In this document: in pieces, positions 59,885-64,000 of the stretch | Layout of the letters: every line of letters begins with the position of its first letter | How positions within the stretch are numbered: position 1 is the stretch's first letter | Origin: Hyphomicrobium sp. CS1GBMeth3 | GTDB taxonomy: Bacteria > Pseudomonadota > Alphaproteobacteria > Rhizobiales > Hyphomicrobiaceae | Direction of reading: 5' to 3' | Assembly: GCF_900117455.1 (NCBI RefSeq) | Contig: NZ_FPHO01000002.1 | Location: 434,001 to 498,000, forward strand | DNA: 64,000 nucleotides | Position numbers and translations under genes: made by a program | The notes under the pieces: model-generated | Told to the model about the DNA's origin: nothing | What the model saw: the letters and a program-made list of their open reading frames with translations, nothing else | Databases searched by the model: none

Positions 59885-61876
59885 ATGAATGTGCTTGGCA
59901 AGGGAAAGACGGCAACGGTTCGGTCTTCCGAGTACACTCATACGAAGGGGATCATCGACGAGATAACACGCAGCGAGGGCAGCGTCGCTGACGGAGTTCC
60001 AAACATCGTTGCGTCGTCCTGGAGACGCTGCGTCAGGGAGTACAAACTCGATCGGTCCCGGCACAAAGGGCCGGAGATCGTCACGACAAACGAGTTCAAG
60101 CGCGCGGCTGATCCGCTCGATCTTCTCATTCACGTGGCCAAACCGGAGATCGATTGGCTCATGGGGAGGGTGGCGCCGCTGAACTACGTTATCATGCTCT
60201 CCGATTCCAATGGCATCGCGCTCGACGTGTTGAGCTCAACTCCGCCCGATCAGGCATTGCGCCGCGTGGGCGTGTGCGCGGGGGCCGATTGGCGCGAGGA
60301 TCAAGCAGGGACAAACGGTATCGGCACGTCGATTGCCAGCAATTGTGCGGTCACCGTTCATCGTTCGCAGCATTTCTTTCTCAATTACTCGGGCCTCACT
60401 TGCACGGCGGCCCCGATCGTGGATTCGAACGGTAGGGTGATCGCGGCGCTTGACGCCTCGTCGGTGGTGAACCTGCCGCAAGAAATGCAGTCGTTCGTGC
60501 TCGAGCTAGTTTCCGCAACGGCGCGACGTATCGAGCGGCGCTATTTTCTGGAGCGCAACCGTAGCAGGACCATTCTGCGGGTCGAGGCGGGGCTCGTCGG
60601 CGCGCAGGATGGCAACGGACTTATGCTTGCGCTGGACGACACTGGCCGCGCCGTGGAAATGCTGGGCGGTGCGGGCGGCGATCTTCGTATCGCCGATTGC
60701 CAGGCCATTTTAGGTAATCCGGTTTGCGATATCATGGAGGTCAATTGGCAGGATGTCGCCCGTGGCCATGAGGACGCCTCCGTCGAGCGCATAGGTATCG
60801 CGCGGCTTAAGGGCAGGGACCGTCCGTGTTTTGCGAGTCTCACGATGCCGCACCGCTCCAGCGGAGCCAGACTTGCCAAGTTTGCTTCCATTTCTCAGCG
60901 TGCGGCAAAGCCGCAAACCGTCACCGGTAACTGCCCGCTCGACCTCGATTTGCTCGCCGGTAGCGATCCAGTCATGCGCGGGCATGTCGAGACGATCCGC
61001 AAGCTCGTCAACAAGCGACTGCCAATCCTGCTGCAAGGGGAGAGCGGAACGGGCAAGGAAGAGTTCGCGCGTGGCATCCATGAGGTCGGGTCGCGTGCGA
61101 CCAAACCTTTTGTAGTCATCGATTGCTCGTCCATTCCTGAAAGCTTGATCGAGAGCGAGCTGTTCGGCTACGAGACGGGAACATTCACAGGCGCCCGTCG
61201 CGAGGGGCGGCGAGGGCGCATTGCCGAGGCAAACGGCGGTACACTGTTTCTCGACGAGATCGGTGATATGCCGCTCGCGCTGCAGACGCGGCTTCTTCGT
61301 GTTCTGGCACAGGGCGAGATCGTGCCGCTCGGTTCCGCGAAGCCGATCAAGGTCGATTTCAACCTCATATGCGCAAGCCATCAGAATCTGCTGAAGATGG
61401 TGTCGGAGGCAAGGTTTCGCCAGGATCTCTATTACCGGATCGCAGGCATCCGGTTGGAGCTTCCATCCCTCAGGGCGCGTGCCGACAAGGCTAACGTCAT
61501 TCTAGGCGCGTTGGAGATCGAAGCGACCCACATGGGGTTCAGTGCGACGCCGCGCGTTTCTCCGTCGGCATTTGCCATTCTTCTCGCGCATAAGTGGCCG
61601 GGCAACATGCGCGAGTTGCGCCTAGCCTTGCGCTACGCGTTGGCTAGCTCCGGAGGCGACGAGATCGCGGATAGTCGATTGCCAGACTGGCTCAATCTCG
61701 ATGGTACGGGCGCTTCCAGCGACGCGTCGGGCGACGATGGCCCGGTTGCTCCGGATTTGATCGAGGTTCTAGAGCGCAACCGCTGGTGCATCTCCGACGC
61801 CGCATGTGAGCTCAGGGTCAGCCGGCAGACGCTATACCGCTGGATCAAGAAACAAAACCTCAATCGGCCAAGCTGA
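59885..61876 (+). CDS. AcoR-like sigma-54-dependent activator
   Basis: 663 aa; ATG at 59885 behind GGGAGGGG. An N-terminal GAF-type sensor region spans about 60-240 (NIVASSWRRC opening, DQAGTNGIGTSIA). A linker precedes the AAA+ domain (about 375-600) with Walker A GESGTGKE and Walker B GGTLFLDEIGDMP. The sigma-54 contact loop reads GTFTGA instead of the usual GAFTGA. A Fis-type HTH closes the protein (DAACELRVSRQTLYRWIKKQ). It is 52 bp after the GntR gene. Best candidate activator for the two sigma-54 promoters at 52338 and 52771. The ligand could be acetoin, acetol or a related alcohol, by analogy with AcoR. Confidence 0.92.
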   Translation: MNVLGKGKTATVRSSEYTHTKGIIDEITRSEGSVADGVPNIVASSWRRCVREYKLDRSRHKGPEIVTTNEFKRAADPLDLLIHVAKPEIDWLMGRVAPLNYVIMLSDSNGIALDVLSSTPPDQALRRVGVCAGADWREDQAGTNGIGTSIASNCAVTVHRSQHFFLNYSGLTCTAAPIVDSNGRVIAALDASSVVNLPQEMQSFVLELVSATARRIERRYFLERNRSRTILRVEAGLVGAQDGNGLMLALDDTGRAVEMLGGAGGDLRIADCQAILGNPVCDIMEVNWQDVARGHEDASVERIGIARLKGRDRPCFASLTMPHRSSGARLAKFASISQRAAKPQTVTGNCPLDLDLLAGSDPVMRGHVETIRKLVNKRLPILLQGESGTGKEEFARGIHEVGSRATKPFVVIDCSSIPESLIESELFGYETGTFTGARREGRRGRIAEANGGTLFLDEIGDMPLALQTRLLRVLAQGEIVPLGSAKPIKVDFNLICASHQNLLKMVSEARFRQDLYYRIAGIRLELPSLRARADKANVILGALEIEATHMGFSATPRVSPSAFAILLAHKWPGNMRELRLALRYALASSGGDEIADSRLPDWLNLDGTGASSDASGDDGPVAPDLIEVLERNRWCISDAACELRVSRQTLYRWIKKQNLNRPS

Positions 61877-61976
61877 GCCGGCCCTGCCGGGTCGAGCGTC
61901 ACGTTTGATGAATGAGGGCACAGACACATCCCACGCAGCCAGTTTGCTAGCCTCTGTGCGATCCTCGACCTCGCGA

Positions 61977-63116
61977 TCAAAGACGCGAGGGACCGCAACC
62001 GATTGCGTATTGGTGTGTGGGACCAAGCCGAATTGGTACTCGCCGCTGACCCCATCCGCCAGGGTTTCTCTCGAACACGCCGGGGATGGCCGCGCCGCAG
62101 GTGCCGCAGCTATCAGCGTCGGCCAAGTTCCACGCGGTGATCCTGTACCAGTCGCGGCCGATCACGCGGGCCCCGCACGCCGGGCAGTAGGTGCTTCCGC
62201 CGGCCTCGTCATGGACATTGCCTGTATAGACGTAGTGCAAACCGATCTGGCACGCGAGGTCGCGTGCCATCGTCAGCGTATGTGCTGGGGTGTGCGGCAC
62301 ATCGAGCATCTTGTAGTCCGGATGGAAGGCCGTGAAGTGCAGAGGGACGTCGGGCCCGAGCTTCGTCATCACCCATTCGCTGAGACGTCTCACCTCCTGT
62401 GGGCTGTCGTTGTGGCCGGGGATCAGGAGCGTTGTGATTTCAAACCATACCTCGGTCTCGCGTTTCAAGTACTCGAGTGTATCGAGGACCGCGGCGAGAC
62501 GGCCGGTACAGAGGCGATTGTAGAACTCCTCTGTGAAGGCCTTGAGGTCGACGTTGGCCGCGTCCATCCAAGTGAAAAGCTCCTCGCGCGCTTCGGAGCC
62601 GATATAGCCGGCGGTTACCGCGACATTCTTGATGCCGCGCTTGCGAGCGACCTTGGCGACGTCCACCGCGTATTCGAGGAAGATGACCGGGTCGTTGTAG
62701 GTGTAGGCAATGGATTTCGAGCCGGTTGCAATCGCCGCACGCACGATGTCCTCGGGAGAGGCTTCATCCTGCAACCGGTCAAGCTCGCGAGCTTTAGAGA
62801 TGTCCCAGTTCTGGCAGAACTTGCAGGTGAGATTGCAGCCGGCCGTGCCAAAGGACAAGACGGGTGAACCCGGGAGGTAGTGGTTCAAGGGTTTCTTCTC
62901 GATCGGATCAACGCAGAATCCAGACGAGCGCCCGTAGGTGGTGAGCACGATCTGGTCGTCCTGCCGGCCCCGCACGAAGCAAAGGCCGCGTTGGCCCTTG
63001 TGCAGCCTGCAAAATCTGGGGCAGACGTCGCACTGGACGCGCCCATCCTCGAGCCGGTGCCAATACCGGCCAGGAATACCTTTCAATTGCTCGATACCGG
63101 TCATAGAGTTCGCCAT
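61977..63116 (-). CDS. AmmeMemoRadiSam-system radical SAM enzyme (AmrS-like)
   Basis: 379 aa. The radical SAM motif is CNLTCKFC near residue 77, followed by QNWDISK. An N-terminal Cys motif CDVCPRFCRLHKGQRGLC (about 30-50) and a C-terminal pair CPACG/CGTCG are typical of the AmmeMemoRadiSam radical SAM proteins and of pyruvate-formate-lyase-activase relatives. The gene diverges from the MEMO-like gene with only 26 bp between start codons. The reaction is unknown; the third partner (AMMECR1-like) was not found before the window ends. Confidence 0.88.
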   Translation of the reverse strand: MANSMTGIEQLKGIPGRYWHRLEDGRVQCDVCPRFCRLHKGQRGLCFVRGRQDDQIVLTTYGRSSGFCVDPIEKKPLNHYLPGSPVLSFGTAGCNLTCKFCQNWDISKARELDRLQDEASPEDIVRAAIATGSKSIAYTYNDPVIFLEYAVDVAKVARKRGIKNVAVTAGYIGSEAREELFTWMDAANVDLKAFTEEFYNRLCTGRLAAVLDTLEYLKRETEVWFEITTLLIPGHNDSPQEVRRLSEWVMTKLGPDVPLHFTAFHPDYKMLDVPHTPAHTLTMARDLACQIGLHYVYTGNVHDEAGGSTYCPACGARVIGRDWYRITAWNLADADSCGTCGAAIPGVFERNPGGWGQRRVPIRLGPTHQYAIGCGPSRL

Positions 63117-63142
63117 GAGCCGCGCTAAAGGATGTGCGCGTC

Positions 63143-63949
63143 ATGCTCCTCAACCGTACAACCGCTGGGCCACGACCTGCGGCCGTTGCAGGATCATTCT
63201 ATCCTGCCTCAGCGGAGCACCTCGGTCGAACGGTGTCGGCCCTCCTAGCGGCCGCGCGCTCGAGAGAGCAGCCCGGCCTTCGCGGCATCATCGCGCCGCA
63301 CGCCGCCTATGTCTACTCCGGCCCCACGGCTGCCGAGGCATTTGCGAGCATGCGCCATTTGAAGGGCAGCATCGACCGGGTCATCGTCGTCGGTCCAGCC
63401 CATTATGTTCCGTTTCGCGGCGTGGCGGCGCCGTCGAGCACAGCGTTTGCCACCCCGCTCGGTGAAAGTCCTGTCGAGACCTCCGCGGTTGCTGCAATGG
63501 CCGAGGCGGGGCTCGTCGTGATCGACGACGAGCCGCATGCACCTGAGCACGCCCTAGAAGTCGAGCTTCCGTTCCTGCAGGCTATTTTCGGCCCGCTGCC
63601 CATTGTGCCGCTGCTCTTCGGCTTGACCTCCGCCCGGGCAGTCGCGGCCGTGCTCGCGCGGGTGTGGACCTGCAAGACGTTCCTGGTCGTGAGCTCCGAC
63701 CTCTCCCACTATGAGGAGTACGAGGATGCTTGCCGCCATGACGCGAGTACGGCTCGCTCGATCGAAACGCTCGACGAGGGTGCAATCGGCCCGGCCGACG
63801 CTTGCGGCCACCTCGCGATCCGCGGGGCTCTCATCGAGGCGAAGCGCCGGTGTGCTTCTGTCTTGCGGCTCGATCTGCGCAATTCGGGCGACACCGCAGG
63901 CGATAAGCGGAGCGTTGTCGGCTATGGCGCCTGGGCGTTCACAACGTAG
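63143..63949 (+). CDS. AmmeMemoRadiSam-system MEMO1-like protein (AmrB)
   Basis: 268 aa of the MEMO/class III extradiol-dioxygenase-like fold. Typical blocks are RPAAVAGSFYPA, GIIAPHAAYVYSGPTAAEAF (metal-site His), VVGPAHYVPF (second His), EHALEVELPFLQ, VVSSDLSHYE and the terminal VVGYGAWAF. The ATG at 63143 is ten bases after AAAGGA; a GTG at 63134 would add three residues. Function unknown in bacteria; its gene partner is the divergent radical SAM enzyme. Confidence 0.9.
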   Translation: MLLNRTTAGPRPAAVAGSFYPASAEHLGRTVSALLAAARSREQPGLRGIIAPHAAYVYSGPTAAEAFASMRHLKGSIDRVIVVGPAHYVPFRGVAAPSSTAFATPLGESPVETSAVAAMAEAGLVVIDDEPHAPEHALEVELPFLQAIFGPLPIVPLLFGLTSARAVAAVLARVWTCKTFLVVSSDLSHYEEYEDACRHDASTARSIETLDEGAIGPADACGHLAIRGALIEAKRRCASVLRLDLRNSGDTAGDKRSVVGYGAWAFTT

Positions 63950-64000
63950 CGGGTCCGCCGGCCCGCGTAGAGATGGGCTGGGGATTGCCGGCGGGCTATC

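Overview
The window looks like the chromosome of a high-GC alphaproteobacterial methylotroph, most likely in the Hyphomicrobium neighbourhood of the Hyphomicrobiales. The main reasons are an NAD-dependent formate dehydrogenase nearly colinear with the classical methylotroph enzyme, a dihydropteroate-synthase-like protein and CbiZ relative of the kind found with tetrahydromethanopterin (H4MPT) genes, PQQ biosynthesis genes, a PQQ alcohol dehydrogenase and a class I PHA synthase. The genus is inference. No rRNA, tRNA, insertion sequence, prophage or CRISPR array was recognised.

Layout. 0-6.7 kb: phosphatase, pqqE and pqqC (without A, B or D), a PfkB kinase, a flavin reductase and Hsp20, several preceded by FNR/FixK-type dyads. 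6.7-9.8 kb: an Mla/MCE lipid-transport operon. 10-14 kb: acetyltransferase and a CHASE4-GGDEF-EAL protein. 13.9-18.3 kb: methyltransferase, CbiZ-like protein, DHPS-like protein and a frameshifted transporter. 18.4-24.6 kb: zinc alcohol dehydrogenase, LysR regulator, formate dehydrogenase, HPP protein, HAD phosphatase and an FNR-type regulator. 25-33.3 kb: a LuxR-solo/type I secretion locus with two very repetitive proteins. 33.5-40.5 kb: PHA synthase, SDR-DoxX fusion, CBS protein, HPF-cold-shock fusion and an S41 protease. 40.9-46.3 kb: aceE-aceF-lpd, the pyruvate dehydrogenase complex. 46.4-54.3 kb: a Rieske protein, PQQ dehydrogenase, small exported protein and molybdenum hydroxylase, divergent from a porin. 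54.3-61.9 kb: lldEFG, lactate permease, a GntR regulator and an AcoR-like sigma-54 activator. 62-64 kb: two members of the AmmeMemoRadiSam set.

How the genes may work together. Two parts stand out. (1) At 25-33.3 kb, the luxR gene lies at the 3' end of a leftward cluster encoding two low-complexity Val/Asp/Leu-repeat proteins and their probable exporter (ABC and HlyD-type subunits). Three intergenic dyads of the lux-box form CT-N12-AG lie upstream of genes in this same locus, and two share CTGTC-N6-GACAG. One also precedes a possible small RNA with a strong terminator. (2) At 46-62 kb, sigma-54 -24/-12 promoters face outward from the Rieske/porin divergent region, and an AcoR-like activator is encoded about 7 kb away. 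The gene set is consistent with periplasmic oxidation of an alcohol (possibly 1,2-propanediol or acetol) by a PQQ enzyme with the lanthanide-type Asp, aldehyde oxidation by a molybdenum hydroxylase, then lactate to pyruvate by LldEFG and pyruvate to acetyl-CoA by the adjacent PDH. No cytochrome c gene is present, so the Rieske protein may be the electron acceptor. That pathway is inference.

A weaker theme is low-oxygen control. TTGA-N6-TCAA boxes precede the PfkB kinase, hsp20 and the FNR-type gene itself.
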